DNA of 64,000 bases from Clostridia bacterium. Lineage in GTDB: Bacteria > Bacillota > DTU025. The stretch covers positions 1 to 64,000 of the forward strand of contig JAYFQW010000026.1 of the NCBI GenBank assembly GCA_034926675.1, written 5' to 3'. The translations under genes were made by a program, and so were the position numbers. How positions within the stretch are numbered: the stretch's first letter is position 1; the number at the start of each line of letters is the position of its first letter. The notes beneath the pieces were generated by a model. The model was not told the DNA's origin, made no database searches, and saw only the letters and a program-made list of their open reading frames with translations. Below are positions 47,720 through 57,382 of this stretch, piece after piece.

Positions 47720-49228
47720 TTAAGGGACGGCCGCCGACCTGAGCGCCTCCCGGACGTCTTCAGCGAGGGCGTCGAGCAATCTCTCCTGATAGCCCGCCTT
47801 CCGCTCTGCTGCCATCGCGTCTTTGGCGGGGACGAGTTCAGGCGCGGTGACCCCCTGAAGCTTCGCGAGGCGGTTTTCGGGAAGAGGCGTCTCTGACACA
47901 CAGCCTAGGTAGTCTTGGAGTCCGTAGCGCCACGGCCGGACTGATCCAGGGAACCGGTTCATCAGCCTCTGGGCCATCTGGAGCCCTTCGGGGTCAAAGT
48001 CTCCTGAGTAGAAGATGGCAGCTCCGCCGGCCGCAAGCTTGTCCATGAGCATCAAGGCAGCCAGCCTGAATTGCCCATGGGTGCACACCATAGGCGGTCG
48101 GCGGGCGTCTCGCGAAGGATCGTCCGATAATCGATCCAGGATAGCTGAGAAGACCCCTGAGTTCTCAACCACAAACACCGCCGGGCCGGCGCCGTGGCCC
48201 GCCCCAGGCCCTGCGCAAGCCTCAAGCGGCATGCACGACCGCGCCTTGACAAGCTCCCGGAGGGGGATGTTGAGCACAGCGCCTTCCCGGCAGGCAGCGG
48301 CCCACGTTGCCAGAGGCTGGGGAACGCCGGGGCCGTCCGATCCGCCTGATCCGCTGCTTGGTAGGGCAATGGGGATCTCGTCGAACGCCAGGATCCCGAT
48401 GCAGGTCACGAAGTTTAGGAGATCGTCCCGTATTATCCCGAAGTGCGCCAGGAGTTCAGCGACGTCCTCGGCCCCATGAGGCGGCGCCGTTGCGCCATCT
48501 GCCGGGCCATCCACCGGGTTGTTCCTAAGGTTGTCCGCCTGGCCGCCAGCACAGTCGCGGCCTGCCACGGCCGCGCGCACCCAACTGAGCGCGGCGATGA
48601 GGTGCTTGCCTTGTTCAGTGTCTATGTCGAAACCATGTGGGTCTCCGGCGAGGCGGCTCGCGAACACTGGGAGCCGTTCATATTGCCCAGTGTCCCGGCG
48701 AGCGGGGTCGGTCGGCAGATTCGCGAGGGCCCGGAGGACCTTCTCGAGCTGTGTGCGCAATGTCGCGGGATCGCGGTCGTAGGAGCGATGGATGCCCCGG
48801 CTTCCTGGGCCTTTCGCCGCGACATTCTCAATCCATGCCCTGCTGTAGCGCGCCCCGCACACCTCATGTAGGCTCTGGAAGAACGCGCTTTTCGCCGCCT
48901 GATACTCCTGCCGCTCTTCCGAGCGGGTAGCGATAGGGTTCCCCTGGTATCCTTCGAGGATCTTGACCAGCTCAACTCCTGCAAACCTGGTGCGCTCAAG
49001 CGCCTTCGCTAAGTGAGCGATGGAGACAACTGCCGATTCGCGCGAGGTGTAGTCTTTGCGGAAGAGCTCGGATAGGGCCTTCCTCTCTGCCGCGTCGAGC
49101 CCGACGAGCCTTACCGTGCCGCGGATGTCGCCGAGGCGCCTGTACTTCTGGATCACCTGGCCGATTAGGCGATGCAGCCCCTTTTCCTTTTTGAAAAACT
49201 CTACCGCCTCCGCTAGCCTCTTGTCCAT
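47720..49228 (-). CDS. jetD: Wadjet JetD-like protein (DUF2399/DUF3323 type, TIGR02679-like)
   Basis: A 502-residue protein with the C-terminal DUF2399 domain: VFVVENSGVFSAILD, CTHGQFRLAAL and YSGDFDPEGLQ, a toprim-like acidic fold proposed to be the nuclease that cuts circular plasmid DNA in Wadjet-type systems. The N-terminal helical part matches the companion domain. It is the last gene of the four-gene operon, 22 bases after jetC, with ATG 49228 behind GGAGGGAG. Function follows from the known JetABCD family. Confidence 0.88.
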   Translation of the reverse strand: MDKRLAEAVEFFKKEKGLHRLIGQVIQKYRRLGDIRGTVRLVGLDAAERKALSELFRKDYTSRESAVVSIAHLAKALERTRFAGVELVKILEGYQGNPIATRSEERQEYQAAKSAFFQSLHEVCGARYSRAWIENVAAKGPGSRGIHRSYDRDPATLRTQLEKVLRALANLPTDPARRDTGQYERLPVFASRLAGDPHGFDIDTEQGKHLIAALSWVRAAVAGRDCAGGQADNLRNNPVDGPADGATAPPHGAEDVAELLAHFGIIRDDLLNFVTCIGILAFDEIPIALPSSGSGGSDGPGVPQPLATWAAACREGAVLNIPLRELVKARSCMPLEACAGPGAGHGAGPAVFVVENSGVFSAILDRLSDDPSRDARRPPMVCTHGQFRLAALMLMDKLAAGGAAIFYSGDFDPEGLQMAQRLMNRFPGSVRPWRYGLQDYLGCVSETPLPENRLAKLQGVTAPELVPAKDAMAAERKAGYQERLLDALAEDVREALRSAAVP

Positions 49229-49250
49229 CCTGCTCCCTCCGAACACCAAT

Positions 49251-52200
49251 TCACTTTCCCGCCGCGGTCACAGCCACCATGTCTCTTGCTGCCCTGGCGT
49301 CCCGAAGCGCATCCTCGGCCGCCTCCTCAAGCACTTCTGATTCCCGGACCGATCCGAGCAACTGGCGCGCGTGACCATCCCAGCGGTAGTGCACGCAAGT
49401 CACGAAGGATGCATTTCTTGGGCGGACAAGCTCGCAAATGGAGAGAGACGAGACGGTATCGTAGTCTCCCCACAGGCTCGCTGAGTTCATGATGTAATCG
49501 AAGCCCAGCTTCTCCAGGAGATCAAACATGTCGCGGATGTTGTTCTCGTCCACTCCGGCAAACGCCTCATCCAGGGAGATGATGTAGGGCGCATCTTCGC
49601 GAGCCTCGGAGTACCTGGAGAACGCGGCAGATAGAAGCGGGATGTACATGGCCATGGCTTTCTCGCCCCCGCTGAACTTGTAGAACGCGTTATTGGTAAG
49701 CTCCCGCTCCCGCTCGCCCTGGCGGGTGTAGTACAGAGTGAAAGAGAACCACTGCCGGTAATCGAGGACTTCCTTGATGACTCCGTGCAGAGTCTCGCCC
49801 TGCCTTCCCTCGGCGAGCAATTCCTTCGCCCGGTCGATCCTGTATCTGAAATGCCTGACCACCATGGTCACATCTTCTTCCTTCAACAGGCTCGGGTTAG
49901 CCCGAAGCAGATCGACGAGGTCTTTCGTGTCCATCTCATCCTCGGACTGGGCGGTCCGGGGCCGCAATCGCAGGTCGAACGTAAGGCCGCTTGAGGTATC
50001 CCTCTCGGCCATGAGCTCTCGCATCCTCTTCACCCACTGCTCGGCCCGGGTTATCCGCTCCCGGATGATCCTGCCGACACTGTGCATGATGATCTCCTCA
50101 TAGAGCTCACGGTCCTTTTCGCTGAGCAATCGCTGCTGAAGCTCGATGTCCTGATCTAGCTGGTTGAGGACGAAGTAGGGGCTTACCCGCTTCCCTCCAT
50201 ACTCCATCAACACCTGGAGCCGCCGAGACTTCTGCTTCAGTTGCTCCCACTCGGCATCCTCAGCGTCGCCGTCTTCAGCGGGGGCAGGCAATTCCACTTC
50301 GAGCACAGGCTCGATCGCAGGACGGTACTCGACCAGGTTCCCGATCTCCTCATAGAAGGCTTTGTTCAGCCGGCCCGTGACCACCTCCCGATCCAGGTTG
50401 GACTTGGCGATCAGGCGCCCGAGTCTCCTGCGGATCACCTTGGCTCTGTCCAGGGCGGGAGCCTCGCCGTCCGCGAAAGCCGCGTCATCGGTCTCGGCCG
50501 CCTGTCCCTCGTGCCCCTGTCTCTGCGACGAGTCGTCGAGCCTGACAAGGTCCAGTCGTTCGTCGTCGAGGAACACCCTTCTCCATGCGTCCGCCGCCAA
50601 CCGAGCGGAGCTGAGATTCCTTGCTTGGTTCGCGATATCGCGCTCGACGGATTCGATTGCCGTGGCCGCGCTCCCGCTCCTGCTTGCAAGCTCTTGGCTT
50701 TGATCGGGAATGGCCCTGAGACGGTCCACTACCTGCTCTACCCGGGCCCGGATTTCGTCTACCCCAAGTTCTGCAAGGCGAGCCCGAACCTGCTCCAGCT
50801 GGAGCGAGATCCGGTCGAGGTCGGCCCCGAAAGAGCTGATCTCCCTCACAAGCTCGGCTGAGTCTGCTGTGACGCTCTTGAACCTCTCCTTGTATTCACT
50901 GTAGAGGGAGAGGTTGTGGACGAGCCCCTTATGCCCGAGCTCGACTTCGTGCAGGTGAAGCATGTAGTCCTTCATGGACTCAATGGCCCAATCGTACGCG
51001 TCTTCAGTCCGCTCGAGCCTCAACCCTTCCGCAGCCGCGCGCAGCCGCCCGCGGACCTCCTCGAGGCTGGAGTAGGTCTGTTTCACCTTTCCGTTGCATC
51101 GTTCCACCTCGCGTTCGTGCGCCTGAACCTGCAGTTTCGCACCGCCAAGGCGCTCGAACGCTGCAAGCGTATCTGCATCCGCCGGGAAAGCCGCGTGGTC
51201 GGCCGCGAGCTGACGCTGCCGCGCTTGAAGGATCTGAAGCCCCGACTCGAGCTTCAGGCGCTCCTCCCGAATCGATGCGAGCTCAGCCTCCAGGCGGACG
51301 ATTGTTTGCTCACGGAACCTCCGCCGCGCTTCCCTGCCGATGAAAGTCGCCCGCCCGGTTTTGGGAGCGGAACCCGCGATTATGCCGATGCGGTAAGCTC
51401 CGCCTTCGGCCAAGGCTGCGGGAGCTGATTCAAGGGCGGCATCGGACGCTGAGTTGGTTACAAGAATGCTTGCCAGGGCGTCTGCGATGTCCCTTTCCGA
51501 GATGCCGGAGCCCGGGATCGCTGCTGGGCGAAGGAAGTCCGCGAGCGTGGAGGCGAGGATCTGTGGTTTCGGCCTGATGATCCTGTCGGAATCCAATCCT
51601 GTGATGTCGAAGCTCTGGGGAACGATGATCGCGTCGAGCAGGCCCATCTCGGTGATGGCCGACTCTACCCGATCTCGCATATCATCGGGCAGTTCATCGC
51701 GAAACTCCACTGCGGCGAAGAATGGCAAGTGCGGTATCCCGGATTCGGCAAGTCTACGCCTTGCAGCGACGGTTTCCGGGCGGCGCAGGGGCTCAGGCTC
51801 CTTTCGCGCACGCCATTCGGAGAGTTCGCCTTCCTTCGCGTCGATCTCCTGTTTCTTGACGCCCATGGCGTGTTGGACCTCCAGGATTTCGGCCTGAAGC
51901 GCGCGCAGCCGACGGGAATAGGCCTCCTCTTCCGGCGCGCGTGCTTTCGCGTATCTGTACAGCTCATATAGCTGAGAGAGCCGCCTTGAGATCTCCTGGA
52001 TTTCCTCATTGGCGAGCTCAAGCTCTCCGCATCCCTTTCGCCAATCGTGGACTGCCTCTATGAGCGCATCCTTTGCCTCTTCGAAGCCTCTTCCAAGCTT
52101 GTGCTCCTCATTTCGCGCGAGGTCAAGTTCCTTTTGGGCCTCGCCGAGCGTGAATTGTGCTTCCTGGTGCTTCTCTTGTTTTCGGGCGTGTTCTTGAATC

Positions 52201-53567
52201 ACGTTCTTCACGGCCTCAAGCTTGCGCAGATGGTCCCCGGCTTCCTTTCTCCACAGGACGAAGTCGCGCGGGGGCCGGGGATCCTGTTCGAATTCAGAGA
52301 TGGACACGGCGGATGGCACATAGTGCGCGTCCGCGGCGTCTGTCCTCATGGTCTCAAGAGCCTTCTTGATGCTGCCCTCTGCCTCCGCCGCTTCAGCCTC
52401 GCAATGACGTGTCTTTTCCTCGAGATCCGATTCCGTCCGCCGTTTGCTCGACAGCTGACTCTCCTTGTGAGACCTGGCCCGCCAAACGTCGGCGTGCTGC
52501 GCCTCCAGGCCTTGCTTCTCCTGTTCGGCCTTGAAGACGTCGTGTTCCTTGAGTCGGGCCTCTTCCTCTTGAAGAACCTCTCTCTCTCGGTTCAGCGCTT
52601 CGAGTTCTCGCTCGCATGCGGCTTTTTCGGCTCGGCGCTCCACGAGTGTGGCCTCGAGCTCCCTGCCCAGGTCTTCGAGGCGGTCCCGGCGATTGACGGA
52701 GCTTCGGAACCCTTCGGCCTTCTCCGCAAGCACGAACTGGTTATACAGGTCATATTGCTTGCATAGCCGCGATAGAGAGGTCTGGTCGCGCGTTATCTGG
52801 TCGAGCTGCTGTTTGATCTGGTCCATGTTCTCGATGGTGTCTGAAAGCGGCCTGAGCTCATCGTCGGAAAGGGCGGGAAGCGACGCGGTCAGGATCTCGT
52901 ATATCACTGTGGGCTTGAAGTCCTTCGACAGCTTGGGCGTGCGAAGCTGGATGAGAAGTTGGATGAGCTCATCATATACTGCAAGGGACTCGAACCCGAA
53001 GATGTACCTGTTGACAAGCTCCATGTAGTCTCTCTGGGTGCGCACCACCCGGCCGCCCGCTCCGAGCTCATCCTCGAGCTGACGCCGGGTCAACGGGATC
53101 TTCTGCTCCTCGCCTTCTTCGGCGCTGAACTCGGTCTTGTAGAGCAGAAGGTCGTGGCCGATGCGCCGATTGTCGTGGATCACGAAACCCCAGAAATCCA
53201 TCTCGGCTCCGCGCCTTGCCCTGAGCCCGATGCCTGTCGTCATGAACTGAGGCTTGTCTGCGCGTTTGTACTCCAGGTAGAGGTATCCGGTGCGCTCCTC
53301 TCGATCCACTACGTCCTTTTCACCCAGAAGGTAGTCCTCCATCCTCCGCGCCCGGGAACCGAACGGGTCCAGCCGGTCTGCGCCCTTCCTCCCATCGAGC
53401 AGCACCGGGATGAGGCTCTGCATCGTTACGGACTTCCCGGAGCCGTTTGCCCCCCGTAGCAGCAGTTTTCCATTGGAGAACGCGAACTCCTCGTCATCGT
53501 AGTACCAGAAGTTCAGGATCCCCGCTCGATGGATCTGCCATCTATCATCGGATCTGCGTCCGTGCAA
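49251..53567 (-). CDS. jetC: Wadjet JetC-like SMC-family ATPase (TIGR02680-like)
   Basis: A 1438-residue SMC-like protein with N-terminal Walker A (residues 39-46, GANGSGKS, in LLLRGANGSGKSVTMQSLIP), long central coiled coils (about 260-1150), and a C-terminal head with the KFSGGEKAMAMYIPLLSA signature and ISLDEAFAGVDENNIRDMFD Walker B/D-loop. It is the DNA-loop-extruding motor of the system. TTG 53567 is preceded by the jetB stop 3 bases upstream. Size, both heads and coils are complete. Confidence 0.92.
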   Translation of the reverse strand: MHGRRSDDRWQIHRAGILNFWYYDDEEFAFSNGKLLLRGANGSGKSVTMQSLIPVLLDGRKGADRLDPFGSRARRMEDYLLGEKDVVDREERTGYLYLEYKRADKPQFMTTGIGLRARRGAEMDFWGFVIHDNRRIGHDLLLYKTEFSAEEGEEQKIPLTRRQLEDELGAGGRVVRTQRDYMELVNRYIFGFESLAVYDELIQLLIQLRTPKLSKDFKPTVIYEILTASLPALSDDELRPLSDTIENMDQIKQQLDQITRDQTSLSRLCKQYDLYNQFVLAEKAEGFRSSVNRRDRLEDLGRELEATLVERRAEKAACERELEALNREREVLQEEEARLKEHDVFKAEQEKQGLEAQHADVWRARSHKESQLSSKRRTESDLEEKTRHCEAEAAEAEGSIKKALETMRTDAADAHYVPSAVSISEFEQDPRPPRDFVLWRKEAGDHLRKLEAVKNVIQEHARKQEKHQEAQFTLGEAQKELDLARNEEHKLGRGFEEAKDALIEAVHDWRKGCGELELANEEIQEISRRLSQLYELYRYAKARAPEEEAYSRRLRALQAEILEVQHAMGVKKQEIDAKEGELSEWRARKEPEPLRRPETVAARRRLAESGIPHLPFFAAVEFRDELPDDMRDRVESAITEMGLLDAIIVPQSFDITGLDSDRIIRPKPQILASTLADFLRPAAIPGSGISERDIADALASILVTNSASDAALESAPAALAEGGAYRIGIIAGSAPKTGRATFIGREARRRFREQTIVRLEAELASIREERLKLESGLQILQARQRQLAADHAAFPADADTLAAFERLGGAKLQVQAHEREVERCNGKVKQTYSSLEEVRGRLRAAAEGLRLERTEDAYDWAIESMKDYMLHLHEVELGHKGLVHNLSLYSEYKERFKSVTADSAELVREISSFGADLDRISLQLEQVRARLAELGVDEIRARVEQVVDRLRAIPDQSQELASRSGSAATAIESVERDIANQARNLSSARLAADAWRRVFLDDERLDLVRLDDSSQRQGHEGQAAETDDAAFADGEAPALDRAKVIRRRLGRLIAKSNLDREVVTGRLNKAFYEEIGNLVEYRPAIEPVLEVELPAPAEDGDAEDAEWEQLKQKSRRLQVLMEYGGKRVSPYFVLNQLDQDIELQQRLLSEKDRELYEEIIMHSVGRIIRERITRAEQWVKRMRELMAERDTSSGLTFDLRLRPRTAQSEDEMDTKDLVDLLRANPSLLKEEDVTMVVRHFRYRIDRAKELLAEGRQGETLHGVIKEVLDYRQWFSFTLYYTRQGERERELTNNAFYKFSGGEKAMAMYIPLLSAAFSRYSEAREDAPYIISLDEAFAGVDENNIRDMFDLLEKLGFDYIMNSASLWGDYDTVSSLSICELVRPRNASFVTCVHYRWDGHARQLLGSVRESEVLEEAAEDALRDARAARDMVAVTAAGK

Positions 53568-53570
53568 TCC

Positions 53571-54776
53571 TCACCACTCCTTCGCGGCCCGATCGGCGGC
53601 TGTGAGCTTTTCTTCGAATTCGGCTGGATACTCCCCAGTCACCCGCCCGAGCGCGGGCATGAGCAGGATCATCCCGGATTCTGGATCCTTGCGCGCGAAC
53701 CTCCACTCGATCAGGAACGCTTCAAGCTCCCGGGCTACTTCCGAGAGTTTCGCCTCCCGATGCTGAACGCCCCAGCCAGGTCCGTATCTAGACTTGCAGA
53801 CCATTACGAGCCGCTCGAAATCTACCGGGGTGAGCCTGATAGTCTCCTCTGGCTGCCTCTGGAGTTCGCCTGCGGAGAGCGCCTCGCGCACAACCGTCGC
53901 CAGCTGCAGAGAAATGTCGGAAATGCCCTTGGTGTCGGGATACGCGGTGTATCTAATCTTTCGCTCTGAAAGGACCAGCATCGCGCAGGTTCGGTATAGC
54001 TCGAGCCTGAAATCGGTGTGAGCCTCGATATCTTCCCGGATGCGGTTCCGGTAGTTGCGGAGATACAGGATGTCCGGGTCCTGGCTCCCGTGTCCGTACA
54101 TCACAGGGCATAGAAAAAGCTCCCGGTAGATCCGGCGCCGCCGAGAAGCGGTGCTCTCCCGGTCGCCTTCCGTCTCGCCCCAGGCTGCCGCGAGGAGTTC
54201 GCGCATGGTCCTGAACTCCGATAGGTCCTTCGGGTAGGGTCGCATGAAGTATCTGGACACGACAGTCACATCGTAGAGGACCTCAGTATCGGCAGAGAAG
54301 CTGAACCGCTCCACGTCTCCCTCGACCGGCTGGATGATGCCTGTTTCCTGGGCGAACGTGAGCACCCTAACCAGGGACTTCCTGTGCTCGTAGTTGACCC
54401 AGTCAAGACCTATCTCAGTAGGGCACGTCGCCCTGAGATCCTCGCATACCTCGCTCAGAAGGAACTGCTCCTCGACCGCTCTCCGGTCCAGATAGGCGAG
54501 AAGGCAGGCGAAAATGGCATAGTCCCTGGGATGCTTGAAGTCCAGGATGCCCATGGAGGCCTCGGGCTCGGCCGGGATCTTCTCGAGCCTGGCGAAGTAT
54601 CGGTGCACGACGAGCCTAAAGCCGAGCTTGTCGAGGGCGTAGGCCGCGAGGGCCGTTTCACGATCTCGGACCATCCGGTACTTCTCAGGCTCTCTGTCTC
54701 TCAAGATCCACCATTGCTCCATGAGGTCTGTCATAGCTTCTTTGGCAATATCATCGAAAGAGTCGTCAGGCGCCAT
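53571..54776 (-). CDS. jetB: Wadjet JetB-like protein (DUF2398, TIGR02678-like)
   Basis: A 401-residue winged-helix/kleisin-partner-type protein that would act with JetA and the SMC as in other JetABC complexes. Recognised segments include RDRETALAAYALDKLGFRLV and WGETEGDRESTASRRRRIYREL. ATG 54776 lies in the end of jetA (11-base overlap) behind GGAGGTAAG, so translation is coupled. Call depends on position and on resemblance to the DUF2398 family; no single catalytic motif is expected. Confidence 0.85.
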   Translation of the reverse strand: MAPDDSFDDIAKEAMTDLMEQWWILRDREPEKYRMVRDRETALAAYALDKLGFRLVVHRYFARLEKIPAEPEASMGILDFKHPRDYAIFACLLAYLDRRAVEEQFLLSEVCEDLRATCPTEIGLDWVNYEHRKSLVRVLTFAQETGIIQPVEGDVERFSFSADTEVLYDVTVVSRYFMRPYPKDLSEFRTMRELLAAAWGETEGDRESTASRRRRIYRELFLCPVMYGHGSQDPDILYLRNYRNRIREDIEAHTDFRLELYRTCAMLVLSERKIRYTAYPDTKGISDISLQLATVVREALSAGELQRQPEETIRLTPVDFERLVMVCKSRYGPGWGVQHREAKLSEVARELEAFLIEWRFARKDPESGMILLMPALGRVTGEYPAEFEEKLTAADRAAKEW

Positions 54777-56295
54777 TCTTACCTCCAGGTCCAGAGGACG
54801 CCACCAGGAATTCGTAATTGGGCATCTCCAAGATCCCATCGTCGGATTCAAGGCATATCCTCGTGTTATCCACCAGCCTCAGCTCTACCCTGCGGCCGGT
54901 CTCTGTCTTCGCACACAGATCCGAGCTGAGCATGCACCTATCGATCCAGGCCAGGAGGACCCTTCGTATATTCGGGTCCACTCGGCCTAACTCTGCCAGA
55001 GCGATCCTGCCGCCAGCGATCATCTCTTCAATCAGACGCCGCTCTGTGGCCCTATCGCGAAGATGCGCTTCAAGCATCTCCTGCTTTTCGCGTTCCTGGC
55101 TCACGATCGCGCTCGGCTTTGTCCGTTCGTGATAATGCCTGGTCCTGGGCTTTATCGCAACAACAGACGGGGGCAGGTCCCATATCTCTGCATACATGTC
55201 CTCCGAGGCCGGGAAGTCCGAGACGAAGCGCCGGGTATTTGGAACCCCGAAGACGCAGGCTGAAAGCTTGTGCGCCTCTTCTATACTGTCGAGCCCTGCA
55301 AACCAGCGAGCCAGATACAGATAATCGTTGTACCGACTGCGGATGCTCTGGCTCCTTTCGCCCAGCCTCTGAGCGAACCTGGTTATCCTGCGGATTGTCT
55401 CATTGGTCTCGTTCTGAAGGTAAGACAGGTCGCTTTCACGGCCCCCGGCGCCCAGAAACCAATCCTTCAGCCCTTGCCACTTCCCGAGCAGAGTGGCCTC
55501 CAGATCGGATTTGGATGGGCGCGCGTCCAGCCTCGGGATGCTGAGCTGATGGTCGGCGACCTGGCTCGCAAGACGCTTGACGACGTCATCCGGCGTGCTG
55601 CGGAGCACTGCATCTATCTTGGCGGAGGTCCGCTGCAAGGAGGACATGAAGTCGCGGAGATACTCAGTGAGCGCATCCTTGTAGACGAGGAACGCCTCGG
55701 TCTTCATGAGCCCCTCTACCTTCTCGCTCTTCAGATGCGCGAGATAGTCGGTGGCGTTCTGGGTCAGCCTTTGGAAATGCCCGAAGGTCTCGTCCCAGAT
55801 CTGGCTGACCTCCTCGCTAGATCGCGTGTTGCTCGGATCCCGCTCGGGCCCAACGAGCATTTCGAGAGATTCCAGCATCCGCTGGACGAGGGTTCTTTCG
55901 AGTGATCCCCCGAAGGATTCACCCATCTGTTCGAGACTGCGCACCATCCTCTCGATCTCGACGGTGTAGGGCGCGCATTGATACCTGAACCTTTTCTTCC
56001 TGAACTGCTCGATGCTGGCGACCCTGCCCGTCTCCTGACGGGGTATCAGGTTCTTCCACTCCACGAGCTGATCGAGGTCTCGCACGAGCAGGTCTTCAGT
56101 ATAGCCCTGGAAATGCGGGCTCTCTCTCAGATTGTCCAGCACCTCATCAGGAAGGAGGTAGTACCTGAGCCGTTCATGTTGGATGTAGAAGTAACGGAGA
56201 ATGGCGCGGTAGCGCCAGGCATTCTCGGTAGTCAGGTAAGTGACCTCAGTGATCGGTTTCAGTAATCTATCGTCCATGAGCATCCGTCCATCCAT
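54766..56295 (-). CDS. jetA: Wadjet JetA-like protein (DUF2397, TIGR02677-like)
   Basis: A 509-residue kleisin-like subunit and first gene of the operon. Typical segments are TTENAWRYRAILRYFY near the N-terminus and long charged helices thereafter. The start is uncertain: ATGs lie at 56295, 56283 and 56277, none with a strong ribosome site. No clear sigma-A promoter was found upstream on the minus strand. Confidence 0.85.
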   Translation of the reverse strand: MDGRMLMDDRLLKPITEVTYLTTENAWRYRAILRYFYIQHERLRYYLLPDEVLDNLRESPHFQGYTEDLLVRDLDQLVEWKNLIPRQETGRVASIEQFRKKRFRYQCAPYTVEIERMVRSLEQMGESFGGSLERTLVQRMLESLEMLVGPERDPSNTRSSEEVSQIWDETFGHFQRLTQNATDYLAHLKSEKVEGLMKTEAFLVYKDALTEYLRDFMSSLQRTSAKIDAVLRSTPDDVVKRLASQVADHQLSIPRLDARPSKSDLEATLLGKWQGLKDWFLGAGGRESDLSYLQNETNETIRRITRFAQRLGERSQSIRSRYNDYLYLARWFAGLDSIEEAHKLSACVFGVPNTRRFVSDFPASEDMYAEIWDLPPSVVAIKPRTRHYHERTKPSAIVSQEREKQEMLEAHLRDRATERRLIEEMIAGGRIALAELGRVDPNIRRVLLAWIDRCMLSSDLCAKTETGRRVELRLVDNTRICLESDDGILEMPNYEFLVASSGPGGKNGA

Positions 56296-56530
56296 ACATT
56301 CAGTGCCCGGGCGCGGCAGTGGCAGGGGGGCGCGGCTGGGGTCGTGACGACCGGCCCTGCGGCGCGGCGAGTTTCGCGCCGATTCTGCACCAGTCAGGCA
56401 CTCATTAATTCTTCGTCAGCGGATTGTGACTTCCTTCAGGTAATGTGCGAGGATACGGCCAACATGGCGCGATACTGGGAGCGGAGCCCGGGGTTGCAGC
56501 GACTCTTTGTATTGTGTCCGAGTGGGGAGG

Positions 56531-56623
56531 GAGCATGTGGACAGCTCTCAGGGCGGGAATGATGCTCTCGAAGTCCTGCTTGAGGATGTATCCTTTCGCC
56601 CCTAGGCGGAGCGCCTTGCTGCA
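56531..56623 (-). pseudogene. Response-regulator receiver-domain tail, remnant
   Basis: The minus strand reads KALRLGAKGYILKQDFESII followed by PALRAVH, the end of a NarL/LuxR-type receiver domain (last strand and helix, with the conserved Lys). Nothing before or after continues the protein in the same frame, so only about 30 codons survive. Confidence 0.55.
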
Positions 56624-56640
56624 CGTGCACTTAGCTCAGA

Positions 56641-56694
56641 GCCATCTCTAACCTGGTGAAGGTCTTCCGCGAGGAACTCTTGGACAGTCTGTAA
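56641..56694 (+). pseudogene. C-terminal end of a second lyase-family gene
   Basis: The last codons read NLVKVFREELLDSL-stop and resemble LARAFRADFGDSL-stop of the T-box-controlled lyase. The identity continues past the stop: GGACAGTCTGTAATGCGTG is present at both loci (43203 region and 56682-56700). Only about 18 codons are left. Confidence 0.6.
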
Positions 56695-56858
56695 TGCGTG
56701 GTGTCTGCACAAGGTGCTGCGAGGAAGGTAGGCTAGACGGCGCGCCGCGTGCAGGATAAGATGCAGATGGTGACTGAACGACGTGAGCTGCGCCATCCAT
56801 CGTTTGGAGGCGCCAGAGCGTGGGCTTTCGGATGCCGCGTGCACGAGAGAGAGGAAAG

Positions 56859-57380
56859 ATGCTAGACATTGCTCTTCAGCAGTTTCTAGCTACTCTCCCC
56901 GCGACTGATGTGGAGCGAGTGATCCAGTTTGGATCCCATGCCCGCGGCTCGCTACGATCCAGCAGTGATGATGATGCCCTTCGTTGGTTACGACAAGCCG
57001 AGCATGATCTCGACGATGCGCATTTCGTCATAACAGGGAATCGACATGGACTCGCTTGTTTCCTAAGCCAGCAATCGGCGGAGAAGGGGGTCAAGGCGTT
57101 CCTATTCGCTTGTGGAGCGGAAGCAGTGTGGGGCCATTCTGTAGCTGAACTCTGTAGAGACGCTGCGGAGCTCGACGGGACGTTTGAACCCATAATCCCC
57201 CTCGGCGCCAGTCTCGACAAATACTACATTCCTACTCGTTGCCCCGATAGTCTACCAGGAGGCATTCCAGCAGAGGCCTTCGATATCTGGGATGCAGAGA
57301 AGGCAGTCAAGACAACTCAGACCATCCTCTCACACGTTCGAAAGCGGATGCGGGATTTGCAGCCGAACGAGCGCGAATAG
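56859..57380 (+). CDS. Nucleotidyltransferase start fused to a HEPN domain
   Basis: A 173-residue protein. Residues 1 to about 38 are the start of a minimal nucleotidyltransferase (VERVIQFGSHARGSLRSSSD, the GSxxRG..SD motif); at DDALRW it changes directly to a HEPN domain (WLRQAEHDLDDAHFVITGNR and ACFLSQQSAEKGVKAFL), with HSVAELCRDA following. Normally these are two adjacent genes of an MNT/HEPN toxin-antitoxin pair. The polymerase-beta fold is incomplete, so an in-frame deletion joining the two genes is the simplest explanation. ATG 56859 has AGAGGAA upstream. Confidence 0.75.
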   Translation: MLDIALQQFLATLPATDVERVIQFGSHARGSLRSSSDDDALRWLRQAEHDLDDAHFVITGNRHGLACFLSQQSAEKGVKAFLFACGAEAVWGHSVAELCRDAAELDGTFEPIIPLGASLDKYYIPTRCPDSLPGGIPAEAFDIWDAEKAVKTTQTILSHVRKRMRDLQPNERE

Positions 57381-57382
57381 GA

